A program made the translations under genes and the position numbers. Shown here in pieces: positions 25,229 to 33,431 of a stretch of DNA of 40,722 bases. The notes beneath the pieces were generated by a model, which was given only the letters and a program-made list of their open reading frames with translations, was not told the DNA's origin and did no database searches. Source of the stretch: an uncultured Collinsella sp. Its GTDB lineage: Bacteria; Actinomycetota; Coriobacteriia; Coriobacteriales; Coriobacteriaceae. Each line of letters starts with the position of its first letter. Position 1 is the first letter of the stretch. The stretch spans positions 1 to 40,722 of the forward strand of contig CABUUG010000004.1 in the NCBI GenBank assembly GCA_902494605.1, in the 5' to 3' direction.

Positions 25229-25669
25229 ATGCAACGTGTACTGTTCATCTGCTATGGAAACATCTGCCGCTCGACGATGGCCGAGTCCGTGTTTACCGAG
25301 CTGGTGCGCCGCGCTGGACGCGAGGCGGAGTTTGTCATTGATTCCGCTGCAACGTCGACCGAGGAGATCGGCAACCCGCCACACCACGGCACCATTGCCA
25401 AGCTACGCGAGGTCGGGATTCCCGTCGTCGCACATCGCGCACGTCAGGTGCGTCGCGCGGAGTATGGCGACTGGGACCACATTGTCTATATGGACGACGA
25501 GAACGCCCGCGCCCTGTACCGAATTTTTGGGAAGGACCCCGATGGCAAGATCTCGCGCCTGCTCGATTGGACCGATCGCCCCGGCGACGTGGCCGACCCC
25601 TGGTACACCGGCAATTTCGACGCCACCTACCGCGATGTACTCGCCGGTTGCACCGCCATGCTCGAGTAG
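25229..25669 (+). CDS. Low-molecular-weight protein-tyrosine phosphatase
   Basis: 146 aa. These enzymes remove phosphate from tyrosine (in bacteria often from capsule-assembly kinases) or from arginine. The P-loop at the very N-terminus, FICYGNICRSTMAE, has the C-x5-R-S signature, and the catalytic aspartate is in DPWYTGNF near residue 115-120. ATG at 25229 follows AAAGGAAA and places the P-loop at residues 8-15, as in the family. No tyrosine kinase is nearby; it may share a transcript with the MFS gene. Confidence 0.93.
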   Translation: MQRVLFICYGNICRSTMAESVFTELVRRAGREAEFVIDSAATSTEEIGNPPHHGTIAKLREVGIPVVAHRARQVRRAEYGDWDHIVYMDDENARALYRIFGKDPDGKISRLLDWTDRPGDVADPWYTGNFDATYRDVLAGCTAMLE

Positions 25670-25721
25670 CTGTAGGCGCTCGGGCGGCGCGGGCACACGG
25701 GCCACGCCATCGGCATAAAAC

Positions 25722-25785
25722 GAGCGTGGGTTTTCTCCCACTTTGAGCGCTCGAGTGCGCTCTAAACGGGAGAAAATCCACGCTC
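25722..25785. repeat. Long inverted repeat, 18-bp arms
   Basis: GAGCGTGGGTTTTCTCCC and GGGAGAAAATCCACGCTC pair with one mismatch; the centre holds a further GAGCGC/GCGCTC pair. It lies between convergent genes and is followed 2 bp later by an ACAAAGGGAC palindrome, the same arrangement as at 23768-23885. Confidence 0.75.
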
Positions 25786-25787
25786 AT

Positions 25788-25822
25788 GAATGTGACAAAG
25801 GGACTGCCCCTTTGCCACATCC
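25788..25822. repeat. Short palindrome family (core ACAAAGGGAC), copy 3
   Basis: 35-bp inverted repeat with outer arms GAATGTG/CACATCC, ending 10 bp before the stop codon of the AAA_14 gene. Confidence 0.75.
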
Positions 25823-25832
25823 GGGACTGGCC

Positions 25833-27194
25833 CTAGACCGGCTTGACCTCCAGCTTTATCCCCTCGGCGCAGGAGTCGCCCAAAACATCCGAAAGGGCCC
25901 AGGTCGCATATAGCGGCAAATAGAGAACCGCTCCGTTGCGCTCAACGTTGCCTCTCGAGAAAACAATCCCGAGCCTTACGCCATATTCAGCCGTATCAAG
26001 CACATGACCGAGCGCAGCGTGCGCGTGGTAATAGGAGCCCGATTTAACCTCGATCGGAACAGCCGTCCCATCCGGCCCATCGACCACAAAGTCCACTTCA
26101 CCGCGCTTTTTTGTCTGATAGTAGTAAAGCTGGCGATTTTGGGCAGCCAGCTGCTGGGCCACCACGTTTTCGTAAATGCCGCCCAGATTGGGCTCCTTGC
26201 TATCAAGATACGCCGCTTGGGCGACTCCAACGGGGTAGCGCGCCATCAACATGCCCGTATCCGATTGGTATAGCTTGAACTGCGATGGCCGTGCCGTCTT
26301 GAGCAGGGGCGACTTTGGCTCGGTTACGATATCGGCTTTGAGAGCAACGCCGGCATCGACAAGCCAGACAAAATCTCGCTGGTACTTCTCATAATGCGCC
26401 TTGGGGTCAATGGAATTGAGCACGAAACGCTTGTGTTCGCCCTCAAGCATAATGGGGAGCTGATCGTAGATGCTCTGCACCTGAAGGGCACGCCCGCTTG
26501 CATACTTGGAAATATCCCGTCGGTACTGTTCGTTGAGCTCGGACTGTAGCTGACGAACAGAGGCAAGGTCGCCCTGCGTGTCAAGGAAACGCTGCACGAC
26601 CTCCGGCATTCCGCCGACAACGGTATAGGTCCTGAAGTTTGCCATCATCGCGTCATGAATGTAATCAGGAATGGGCCTCTCGCTGATACACGCGTCACGT
26701 ATCGTTTGGCGAGCCCCCTCGCTCACCCCGGTTGCCCAGCAAAACTCCTCAAAATCGAGCGGGAACATCCTAAGCTCGTGGACATACCCCACGGGATAGG
26801 ACCTGACGCCCTTGAACTGGGTCCCGAGCATTGACCCCGAAAACGCCCAGCGGCACCTCCCGTCCTCTACAAGGAACTTTGCCATCGTCATGATGTCGGG
26901 GGCCTCTTGGACCTCATCGATAAACACGAGCGTTTTGCCTGGTGCAATCGACTTTCCCGAAAGAAGCGTCACCCTGCTGATGAAATCATCGGCATCCCGC
27001 GCCTCGAGAAGAGCATCTTTTGCCTGGCGATTTTCCATGAGGTTAAGCTCGATGTAGGTTGCATGGTTGGCTTTGCCAAATGCGCGAATCGAATAGCTTT
27101 TGCCGATCTGGCGAGAACCCGTAATGAATAAGGCCTTTTGCTCGGCAGACTTCAGCCAACGCTCCAGCTCTGCCGCTATTTTCCTGCGCAGCAT
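25833..27194 (-). CDS. AAA_14 / DUF4143 ATPase with nuclease-like C-terminus
   Basis: 453 aa. The family is widespread in gut bacteria and archaea, and its role is not settled. Walker A is GSRQIGKS (26-33) and Walker B is TLVFIDEVQE (88-97), followed by a sensor-like FSGS. The DUF4143 half contains GEVDFVV and PIEVKSG (about 390-410), an arrangement like the D and E-x-K of PD-(D/E)xK nucleases. Cleavage activity is not shown for most members. ATG at 27194 follows GAGGGGAG. Three regularly spaced repeats lie just upstream (27220-27297). It stands alone, flanked by palindromes. Confidence 0.9.
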   Translation of the reverse strand: MLRRKIAAELERWLKSAEQKALFITGSRQIGKSYSIRAFGKANHATYIELNLMENRQAKDALLEARDADDFISRVTLLSGKSIAPGKTLVFIDEVQEAPDIMTMAKFLVEDGRCRWAFSGSMLGTQFKGVRSYPVGYVHELRMFPLDFEEFCWATGVSEGARQTIRDACISERPIPDYIHDAMMANFRTYTVVGGMPEVVQRFLDTQGDLASVRQLQSELNEQYRRDISKYASGRALQVQSIYDQLPIMLEGEHKRFVLNSIDPKAHYEKYQRDFVWLVDAGVALKADIVTEPKSPLLKTARPSQFKLYQSDTGMLMARYPVGVAQAAYLDSKEPNLGGIYENVVAQQLAAQNRQLYYYQTKKRGEVDFVVDGPDGTAVPIEVKSGSYYHAHAALGHVLDTAEYGVRLGIVFSRGNVERNGAVLYLPLYATWALSDVLGDSCAEGIKLEVKPV

Positions 27195-27219
27195 AGGCTC
27201 TCCCCTCGGTGCCATCAAA

Positions 27220-27297
27220 TGAAATGCAAAGTTTTATACGCTTGATTATCGATGAAACGCAGATTTTTTAGAACCTAAAATCGGATGAAATGCAGAG
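27220..27297 (-). promoter_or_regulatory. Three direct repeats at 33-bp spacing before the AAA_14 gene
   Basis: Minus-strand units CTTTGCATTTCA, TCTGCGTTTCA and CTCTGCATTTCA lie at 27220, 27253 and 27286, exactly 33 bp apart (about three helical turns). The flanks are AT-rich, and a possible -10 box TATAAA lies between the first and second units. The spacing suggests binding of one protein to one face of the helix, perhaps autoregulation. The window shows only these three units. Confidence 0.55.
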
Positions 27298-27335
27298 ATT
27301 TGAGATTCTAAGCAAAAAAGAAGGGACACCACCGG

Positions 27336-27372
27336 CGGATGCGATAAAGGGACCGCCCCTTTGTCGCATCCG
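27336..27372. repeat. Short palindrome family (core ACAAAGGGAC), copy 4
   Basis: 37-bp inverted repeat with outer arms CGGATGCG/CGCATCCG. It ends 1 bp before the stop codon of the TIGR04076-like gene. Confidence 0.8.
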
Positions 27373-27373
27373 G

Positions 27374-27703
27374 CTATTCGTCGACGATCTCAGCAAGCCA
27401 GACGTTCAGCGTATCGACCTCGGGGCAGCAGAACTTTGCCGTGCCGGGCTCGTTGCCAGGCACGGTTCCGCCATAGCGCAGGATATCGATATAGGGAAAG
27501 CCCACATGGCAGGCCATAGCGCACATCTTGCCGCGGTCTCGGTCGAAGTCAAAGACGTCGCCCGGCTTGTGACCATGGTGGCAGCGGCACGCACCCAGCT
27601 GGTCCACGCAGCTCACGCGGATACGCGGACGCTTGCCACGCGGCGCGCCGAGCGGCTTGTTCTCGCCCGCAGGCTTGACGCCGCCCTCATCAGCATTACT
27701 CAT
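27374..27703 (-). CDS. TIGR04076-like cysteine-rich small protein
   Basis: 109 aa. It resembles the TIGR04076 family of unknown function. Cysteines lie in VSCVDQLGACRCHHGHKPGD, MCAMACH and FCCPEVD, a pattern that suggests metal or redox binding. The ATG at 27703 overlaps the last 8 bp of the pyridoxamine-kinase-like gene, so it is probably translationally coupled to it; a TTG two codons earlier is possible. Confidence 0.75.
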   Translation of the reverse strand: MSNADEGGVKPAGENKPLGAPRGKRPRIRVSCVDQLGACRCHHGHKPGDVFDFDRDRGKMCAMACHVGFPYIDILRYGGTVPGNEPGTAKFCCPEVDTLNVWLAEIVDE

Positions 27704-28520
27704 GGTCAATCACATCCAGGCAGGCCTCGATGGGAAGGCCGGCGGACTTATCCTCCTGGTCGGCATTGCGCTCGATAAGCTCCGCTACCACGCGCATGGC
27801 ATCGCTCGTCGCACGCTGCAGGCTCCAACCGGCCATAACGCGGCCGACGAGCACCGCCGAGAACGTGTCGCCCGTGCCCGGGAAATAGACCGGAATGAGC
27901 TCAAAGGGAATCGTGAAGTACTCCCCCGCCACATGGTCGTAACCGATAACCGCGTTCGTGCCATTGACCACGGCGCTCGTAATGACCACCGACTTGGCAC
28001 CCAGCTCGCGCACAGCGTCCACAAGGGCGCGGGCCTCATCGGGCGTGATCTGCTCTGCAATAGGCGTATCGGCGAGCAGACAGGCCTCGGTGTAGTTGGG
28101 CACCGCGTAGTCTGCGCACTCCAGCAGGTGCCGCATAAGGCCAATCGTGGACTCGGGCACACCGGCATAGAGCTTGCCGTTGTCGCCCATGATGGGATCG
28201 ACGAACACCTTGGTGCCCTTTTGCGCGCGGCGGTGGCAAAAGTCCGAGATGATGCGCGTCTCTTCCTCGGTCACGATAAAGCCGGTCGAGATGGCGTCGA
28301 ACTCAAAGCCGAGCTCCTCCCAAATGGCAAGACTCTGACGCACGTACTCCGTGGTGTCGTGGATGTAGAACTTGGGGTAGTTGAGCGTATCGGAAACAAG
28401 GGCCGTCGGCAGGTTGTGGATGCGATAGCCCATATGCGACAGCACCGGCAGCATGGCGGAAAGCGCGACCTTGCCGTAGCCGCACATATCGTTGATCAAC
28501 AGCAGCTGAGTGTTCTTCAT
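27696..28520 (-). CDS. Pyridoxamine/pyridoxal kinase-like PfkB-family kinase
   Basis: 274 aa. The family phosphorylates vitamin B6 vitamers to make pyridoxal phosphate. The N-terminal strand is followed by DMCGYGKVALSAMLPVLSHMG. The C-terminal anion hole and catalytic aspartate are in FPGTGDTFSAVLVG (about 222-235). The DPIMGDNGKLY motif for the ATP site is clear. ATG at 28520 follows AAGGGGGA. It overlaps the downstream small gene by 8 bp. Some relatives phosphorylate hydroxymethylpyrimidine, so substrate is likely rather than certain. Confidence 0.88.
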   Translation of the reverse strand: MKNTQLLLINDMCGYGKVALSAMLPVLSHMGYRIHNLPTALVSDTLNYPKFYIHDTTEYVRQSLAIWEELGFEFDAISTGFIVTEEETRIISDFCHRRAQKGTKVFVDPIMGDNGKLYAGVPESTIGLMRHLLECADYAVPNYTEACLLADTPIAEQITPDEARALVDAVRELGAKSVVITSAVVNGTNAVIGYDHVAGEYFTIPFELIPVYFPGTGDTFSAVLVGRVMAGWSLQRATSDAMRVVAELIERNADQEDKSAGLPIEACLDVIDHE

Positions 28521-28828
28521 GAGAGTCCCCCTTGGGTCGGGCGCGGCGCGGCAGCGCCACAGTGCGACTAAGTGTAGCGCAGGGAACGTTACGAGCGAAG
28601 TCGGGCAGCGTGAAGGGCAAATTGTTGCGGAAAGGTTACGGGAAGGAAGTTAGTCGTTGGGGACGTTCTTAAATGACTAGTCAAACAAGAACGTCCCCAA
28701 CGACTAACCCAACGACTATCAGCGCAAGGAGTGTCCCCAAGTGCCGGCACATAAGGAACGTCCCTAATTGCCACCTAAGTGCCAAAACGACTGGTCGGGC
28801 AACACCGATGTTTTGGCGAAGTCAGCGA
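28521..28828. other. Left half of the divergent intergenic region, repeat-rich
   Basis: No gene found. It holds the 56-bp palindrome at 28651-28706, a degenerate stretch (28707-28780) with fragments like AAGGAACGTCCCTAATTG that looks like decayed palindrome copies, and a hairpin 28781-28817 (GCCAAAAC/GTTTTGGC) leading into element D. Confidence 0.6.
28651..28706. repeat. 56-bp palindrome family, copy 2
   Basis: Matches 21631-21686 at 54 of 56 positions. Arms TAGTCGTTGGGGACG and CGTCCCCAACGACTA. Confidence 0.85.
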
Positions 28829-28968
28829 AAACCCGCCAGAGCGAGCAAGGTGCCTTGAAACGAGGCGGCATTGACCTTCTGGTCATGCCGCCGAAGTTGA
28901 AAGGCAGATTGCCGCTCTGGCGGGTTTGCAGCGTCGAGCCGTTACGCGGTTTGGTAAAACCGCGTAAC
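28829..28968 (-). repeat. Structured intergenic element, copy D (orphan)
   Basis: Most diverged copy. A perfect 15-bp helix pairs AAACCCGCCAGAGCG (28829-28843) with CGCTCTGGCGGGTTT (28913-28927). P2 (28864-28892) has different basal pairs (GGCGGC/GCCGCC) but the same GACC-TTCT-GGTC tip. P3 is at 28941-28968. No T-tract follows P2. It is preceded on the minus strand by a TAG triplet, like the other copies, but there is no gene there. Confidence 0.8.
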
Positions 28969-28983
28969 CACTAGTTTGGTACC

Positions 28984-29043
28984 TTGACATTCATTTCTCA
29001 TGCTCCTAGATTGGTTAGGCACAAAACAATTCCACTACCTAAC
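28984..29043 (+). promoter_or_regulatory. Promoter and likely MarR operator of the ABC exporter operon
   Basis: A consensus -35 TTGACA (28984-28989) and -10 TAGATT (29007-29012) are 17 bp apart. A dyad CCTA-N7-TAGG (29005-29019) covers the -10 box, and a third half-site CCTAAC lies at 29038-29043. This is a fitting position for repression by the MarR protein encoded just downstream. Confidence 0.7.
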
Positions 29044-29067
29044 TAAAGAAAGGAGCAACACTAATTC

Positions 29068-29574
29068 ATGTGCGATGAACCTCTTAACCTTTGTTCGCAC
29101 GAGCCCGGCGGCAACCCGTCACAGCCGGCGGATGCACCCGAAGCGGTTAGCTCAGAAGACAAGCTTGCCAAGCGCATCCTCAATGGCCTGGGCTTTTGCG
29201 GCCATTACATGCATTTTCATGGCGGAGGCGTGTCCGGCAAGGCGCCCATCATCTGCCTGCTGGCCAAGCAACCCGGCGGCGAGATGTCGCAGCAGGAACT
29301 CGGCATGCACTTTGACCTCAAGCCGGGGTCGCTTTCCGAGATCCTGTCCAAACTCGAGCTCAACGGCCTCATCGAGCGCAGCCGTAACCCCAAGGATCGA
29401 CGGCAGCTCACCATTCGCCTGACCGAAACCGGCCGGGAAAACGCCCGCATCGACCAGGCAGCCCGCATTCGCTTTAGAGAGCAGGCCTTTGGTGCCCTCA
29501 CCCACGACGAGCGCGAGCAGCTCGCCGAAATGCTCGAGAAAATCCGTGTAACCTGGGAGGAACTGGATGATTAA
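29068..29574 (+). CDS. MarR-family transcriptional regulator
   Basis: 168 aa. It is likely a ligand-responsive repressor of the two exporter genes that follow. The winged-helix core is at about 60-125: MSQQELGMHFDLKPGSLSEI is the helix-turn-helix and RSRNPKDRRQLTIRLTETG the wing with the conserved D-R-R. An unusual lead of about 25 residues has three early cysteine or histidine residues. ATG at 29068 has AAAGGAG 12 bases upstream, a long spacing. Its stop overlaps the first exporter start by 8 bp. Confidence 0.92.
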   Translation: MCDEPLNLCSHEPGGNPSQPADAPEAVSSEDKLAKRILNGLGFCGHYMHFHGGGVSGKAPIICLLAKQPGGEMSQQELGMHFDLKPGSLSEILSKLELNGLIERSRNPKDRRQLTIRLTETGRENARIDQAARIRFREQAFGALTHDEREQLAEMLEKIRVTWEELDD

Positions 29575-31381
29575 AACCCTCATGGGCAGCATCCGCGACT
29601 ATATAAAAGTCACCGTTGCCACGCCGTTGCTCGTGCTTGGCGAGGTGCTCTGCGAGATGCTGATTCCATTTATCACCGCCAACCTGATCGACGCCATCAA
29701 AGATGGCACCACCGTAGCCGAGATGCTTCCCACCGCGGGCTTTTTGGTGCTCATCGCGCTGACGTCGCTTGCTTTTGGCGCCGCTGCCGGCGTCACCTGC
29801 AGCCATGCGAGTTGCGGCTTCGCTAAGAACCTGCGTCACGACCTGTTCTACAAGATCCAGACGTTCAGCTTTGCCAACATCGATGAGTTCTCGAGCTCCT
29901 CGCTCGTCACGCGCCTGACCACCGATATCAACAACGTGCAGCAGGCCTTTATGATGATCATCCGTATCGCCGTGCGCGCGCCGCTGGTATTGATCTTCGC
30001 CTTTACCATGGCATTTATCATGGGCGGCAGCGTCGCCATGGTCTACCTGGTCATCATTCCGCTGCTGGGCTTTGGGCTGTTCTTTATCATCTTTAAGGTG
30101 CGTCCCATCTTCTCGCGCGTGTTCCACAAGTACGACGCCCTTAACGAGTCCGTCGAGGAAAACGTCACCGGCATGCGCGTGGTCAAGAGCTATGTGCGCG
30201 AAGACTTTGAGAAGGAGAAGTTCGCGACCGCCGCACGCGACGTCCAAATGGACTTCACCCGCGCCGAGAAGCTGCTGGCCTTTAACAACCCCATGATGAA
30301 CATCTGCGTCAACGGCGCGTTCGTCGTCATCATCTACCTGGGCTCCAAGCTCATCATCACGAGCCAGGGCACCCTGTTCGACGTGGGCCAGCTCTCCTCG
30401 ATCTTTACCTATGGCTTCCAGATCCTTATGAGCCTGATGCAGCTGTCGATGATCTTTGTCATGGTGACCATGGCCGACGAATCGGCGCACCGCATCACCG
30501 AGGTGCTAGCCGCCGAGCCCACGATCGCCGATCCCGCCGAGCCCGTGCTCGAGGTTGCCGACGGTTCCATCGACTTTGACCACGTGAGCTTTAAGTATTC
30601 CGCGCATGCGAAGCGCCAGGCGCTCGACGATATCGACCTGCACATTAAGAGCGGCGAGACCATCGGCATCATCGGCGGCACCGGCTCGGCCAAGTCCACG
30701 CTTGTAAACCTCATCGCCCGCCTGTACGACGCCACCGAGGGCACCGTGCGCGTGGGCGGCATGGACGTGCGCGACTACGACTTGGACGCCTTGCGCCACC
30801 AAGTGGCCATGGTGCTACAGAAAAACGTGCTGTTTAGCGGCACCATCGCCGAGAATCTGCGCTGGGGCGACCCGAACGCCACCGACGAGGAGGTCCGCGA
30901 GGCGGCACATCTGGCCTGCGCCGACGAGTTTGTCGACGGCTTCCCCAAGGGCTATGACACCTGGATCGAACAGGGCGGCTCCAATGTTTCCGGCGGTCAG
31001 AAGCAGCGCCTGTGCATTGCGCGTGCCCTGCTGCGTCGCCCCAAGATTTTGATCCTGGACGACTCCACCAGCGCCGTCGACACCAAGACCGACGCCAAGA
31101 TCCGCGCAGGGTTGGCAAGCTATCTGCCCAACACGACCAAGCTCATCATCGCCCAGCGCATTAGCTCCGTGCAGGACGCAGACCGCATCATCGTCATGGA
31201 GGGCGGCCGTATCGCTCAGATCGGCAACCACGACGAACTGCTCAAGACGAGCGAGATCTACCGCGAGACCTTTACCTCGCAAAACAAGATGTCTGCCGAA
31301 GGCGAAGGGGCCGTCAAGGCCGACACCGAGGCATCCGTAACGCAAGCTCAGACCCAGGAAGGGGGCGAGGCACATGAGTAA
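29567..31381 (+). CDS. ABC exporter half-transporter with degenerate ATP site
   Basis: 604 aa: six membrane segments in the first 320 residues, then a nucleotide-binding domain. Walker A reads GGTGSAKST (Ala375 where most have Gly). Walker B is LDDS, with Asp499 in place of the catalytic Glu. The signature VSGGQ (474-478) is canonical. The H-loop residue is Gln530 instead of His. Together with its partner this gives one degenerate and one catalytic ATP site, as known for heterodimeric exporters of the LmrCD and TM287/288 type. Overlaps by 8 bp on both sides make a tight marR-ABC-ABC operon. Drug or peptide export is inferred. Confidence 0.94.
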   Translation: MIKTLMGSIRDYIKVTVATPLLVLGEVLCEMLIPFITANLIDAIKDGTTVAEMLPTAGFLVLIALTSLAFGAAAGVTCSHASCGFAKNLRHDLFYKIQTFSFANIDEFSSSSLVTRLTTDINNVQQAFMMIIRIAVRAPLVLIFAFTMAFIMGGSVAMVYLVIIPLLGFGLFFIIFKVRPIFSRVFHKYDALNESVEENVTGMRVVKSYVREDFEKEKFATAARDVQMDFTRAEKLLAFNNPMMNICVNGAFVVIIYLGSKLIITSQGTLFDVGQLSSIFTYGFQILMSLMQLSMIFVMVTMADESAHRITEVLAAEPTIADPAEPVLEVADGSIDFDHVSFKYSAHAKRQALDDIDLHIKSGETIGIIGGTGSAKSTLVNLIARLYDATEGTVRVGGMDVRDYDLDALRHQVAMVLQKNVLFSGTIAENLRWGDPNATDEEVREAAHLACADEFVDGFPKGYDTWIEQGGSNVSGGQKQRLCIARALLRRPKILILDDSTSAVDTKTDAKIRAGLASYLPNTTKLIIAQRISSVQDADRIIVMEGGRIAQIGNHDELLKTSEIYRETFTSQNKMSAEGEGAVKADTEASVTQAQTQEGGEAHE

Positions 31382-33293
31382 GGCAACTACCGCCGAGCGC
31401 GCGCTCAACCGCAAGGGCGGCACCATGTCGCGCCTCATCAAGACGCTCTTTGGCTTCTACCCCGTGCTTTTGCCCCTCGTCGTCGTCGGCGTGGTGCTCT
31501 GCGCCATCATCAACTCCATCGGCGCGACCTTCCTTCAGAGCGCCCTGCAGATTATTAGCGAATCGTGGCAGTCGGGCGATTGGGAAGCCGCGCAGCCCAA
31601 GATCGCACAGCTCGTGACCACCCTCGCCTGCATCTACGGCGTCGGCATCCTGTCCTCGCTGTTCTGGAACCGCGCCATGGCCATCGTCACGCAGGGCTCG
31701 CTCGAGAAGCTGCGCGAGAAGATGTTCAACCGCATGCAGGACCTGCCGATCCGCTACTTCGACACGCACCAGCGCGGCGACATCATGAGCCACTACACCA
31801 ACGACATCGACACGCTGCGCCAGATGATCAGCCAGTCGCTGCCCAACCTGCTCATGACGACCATCGTCATCGTCACGGTGTTCTTTATCATGCTGTACTA
31901 CAGCGTTTGGATGTGCCTGGTCATTGTGGCAGGCGTCGCCTTTATGACCTTTATGACCAAGCTGCTCGGCTCCAACTCCGCGCGCTTCTTTATTGCGCAG
32001 CAGACCGAGCTCGGCGTGGTCGAGGGCCATATCGAGGAAGTCATGAACGGCCAGAAGGTCGTCAAGGCATTCTGCCACGAGTCTGCCGCCGAGGCCGATT
32101 TTGACGAGCGCAACGAAAAGCTCTTCGAGGTCTCACAGAAGGCCAACATGTACGCCAACATCCTCATGCCTATCCTTATGAACCTGGGCAACCTGCTCTA
32201 CGTGTTGGTGGCCCTTGCCGGCGGCATTTTCCTGGCGCTGGGCGTGCCCAACCTGAGCATCTCGGGCATGGCGCTGTCCATCGCCGTCGTGGTGCCGTTC
32301 CTCAACATGACCAAGCAGTTCTGCGGACAAATCGGTCAGATCTCGCAGCAGATCAACGCCGTGGTCATGGGCCTCGCCGGCGCCGACCGCATCTTTGAGC
32401 TCATCGACGAGAAGCCCGAAGCCGACGAAGGCTATGTGACGCTCGTCAACGCGCAGGTGAACCCCGATACCTGGCAGCTCGAGGAAGCCGACCACCACAC
32501 CGGCATGTGGGCATGGAAACATCCGCACCGCGCAACCGGCGAGATCGAGTACGTACCGCTGCGTGGCGACCTGGTCATGGACAACGTCGACTTTGGCTAC
32601 ACGCCCGACCACGAGGTGCTGCACGGCGTGTCCGTGTTTGCCAAGCCGGGCCAGAAGGTCGCGTTTGTCGGCGCCACCGGTGCGGGCAAGACGACCATCA
32701 CCAACCTCATCAACCGCTTCTACGACATTGCCGACGGCAAGATCCGCTACGACGGCATCAACGTCAACAAGATCCGCAAGGCCGATCTGCGCCGCTCGCT
32801 GGGCGTGGTGCTGCAGGACGTGAACCTGTTCACCGGCACCGTGATGGACAACATCCGCTACGGCAATCTGGACGCCACCGACGAGGAGTGCATCGCGGCG
32901 GCCAAGCTCGCCGGCGCAGACGACTTTATCACCCGCCTGCCCGACGGCTACGACACCATGCTCACCGGCAACGGCGCTCAGCTGTCGCAGGGCCAGCGCC
33001 AGCTGATCTCGATCGCGCGCGCCGCTGTTGCCGATCCGCCGGCAATGATTCTGGACGAGGCTACGTCGAGCATTGACACCCGCACCGAGGCCATCGTGCA
33101 GGCGGGCATGGATAAGCTCATGGAAGGTCGCACGACGTTTGTCATCGCGCACCGCCTCTCCACCGTGCGCAACTCCGACGCGATTATCTGCCTGGACCAC
33201 GGCCGCATCATCGAGCGTGGCAACCACGACGAGCTGATCGCCAAGCGCGGATACTACTATCAGCTCTATACCGGAGCGTTTGAGCTGGAGTAG
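31374..33293 (+). CDS. ABC exporter half-transporter, catalytic partner
   Basis: 639 aa. Six membrane segments (about 20-340) precede a nucleotide-binding domain with canonical Walker A GATGAGKTT (433-441), Walker B LDEAT with Glu562, and H-loop His593. The signature is LSQGQ (537-541), one change from LSGGQ; it completes the degenerate site together with the first subunit. An extra segment of about 45 residues (about 345-395, with Trp- and His-rich DHHTGMWAWKHPHR) sits between the membrane and ATPase domains. The operon ends at the terminator at 33367. Confidence 0.95.
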   Translation: MSKATTAERALNRKGGTMSRLIKTLFGFYPVLLPLVVVGVVLCAIINSIGATFLQSALQIISESWQSGDWEAAQPKIAQLVTTLACIYGVGILSSLFWNRAMAIVTQGSLEKLREKMFNRMQDLPIRYFDTHQRGDIMSHYTNDIDTLRQMISQSLPNLLMTTIVIVTVFFIMLYYSVWMCLVIVAGVAFMTFMTKLLGSNSARFFIAQQTELGVVEGHIEEVMNGQKVVKAFCHESAAEADFDERNEKLFEVSQKANMYANILMPILMNLGNLLYVLVALAGGIFLALGVPNLSISGMALSIAVVVPFLNMTKQFCGQIGQISQQINAVVMGLAGADRIFELIDEKPEADEGYVTLVNAQVNPDTWQLEEADHHTGMWAWKHPHRATGEIEYVPLRGDLVMDNVDFGYTPDHEVLHGVSVFAKPGQKVAFVGATGAGKTTITNLINRFYDIADGKIRYDGINVNKIRKADLRRSLGVVLQDVNLFTGTVMDNIRYGNLDATDEECIAAAKLAGADDFITRLPDGYDTMLTGNGAQLSQGQRQLISIARAAVADPPAMILDEATSSIDTRTEAIVQAGMDKLMEGRTTFVIAHRLSTVRNSDAIICLDHGRIIERGNHDELIAKRGYYYQLYTGAFELE

Positions 33294-33366
33294 CTCAAAA
33301 CAGCCCCTACGCTCCCTCGGGGAGCTCCTACGCGCAGCCTTTTCTCGCAGCCTGAAAAGAAGTGGT

Positions 33367-33400
33367 GAGGCCCTGGCCAAACGGCCAGGGCCTCATTTTG
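33367..33400 (+). terminator. Intrinsic terminator of the ABC exporter operon
   Basis: A perfect 12-bp stem GAGGCCCTGGCC/GGCCAGGGCCTC with loop AAAC is followed by ATTTTG on the plus strand. It lies 74 bp after the second exporter gene, before the convergent LysR gene. Confidence 0.9.
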
Positions 33401-33431
33401 TAAGTAGTCAAAATAGCCCGTCCCAAATGAG

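Noticed and set aside
27220..27297. Possible small CRISPR-like array (three equally spaced repeats)
   Set aside because: Units are short (11-13 bp) and imperfect, only three occur, they overlap a promoter region, and no cas genes are present.
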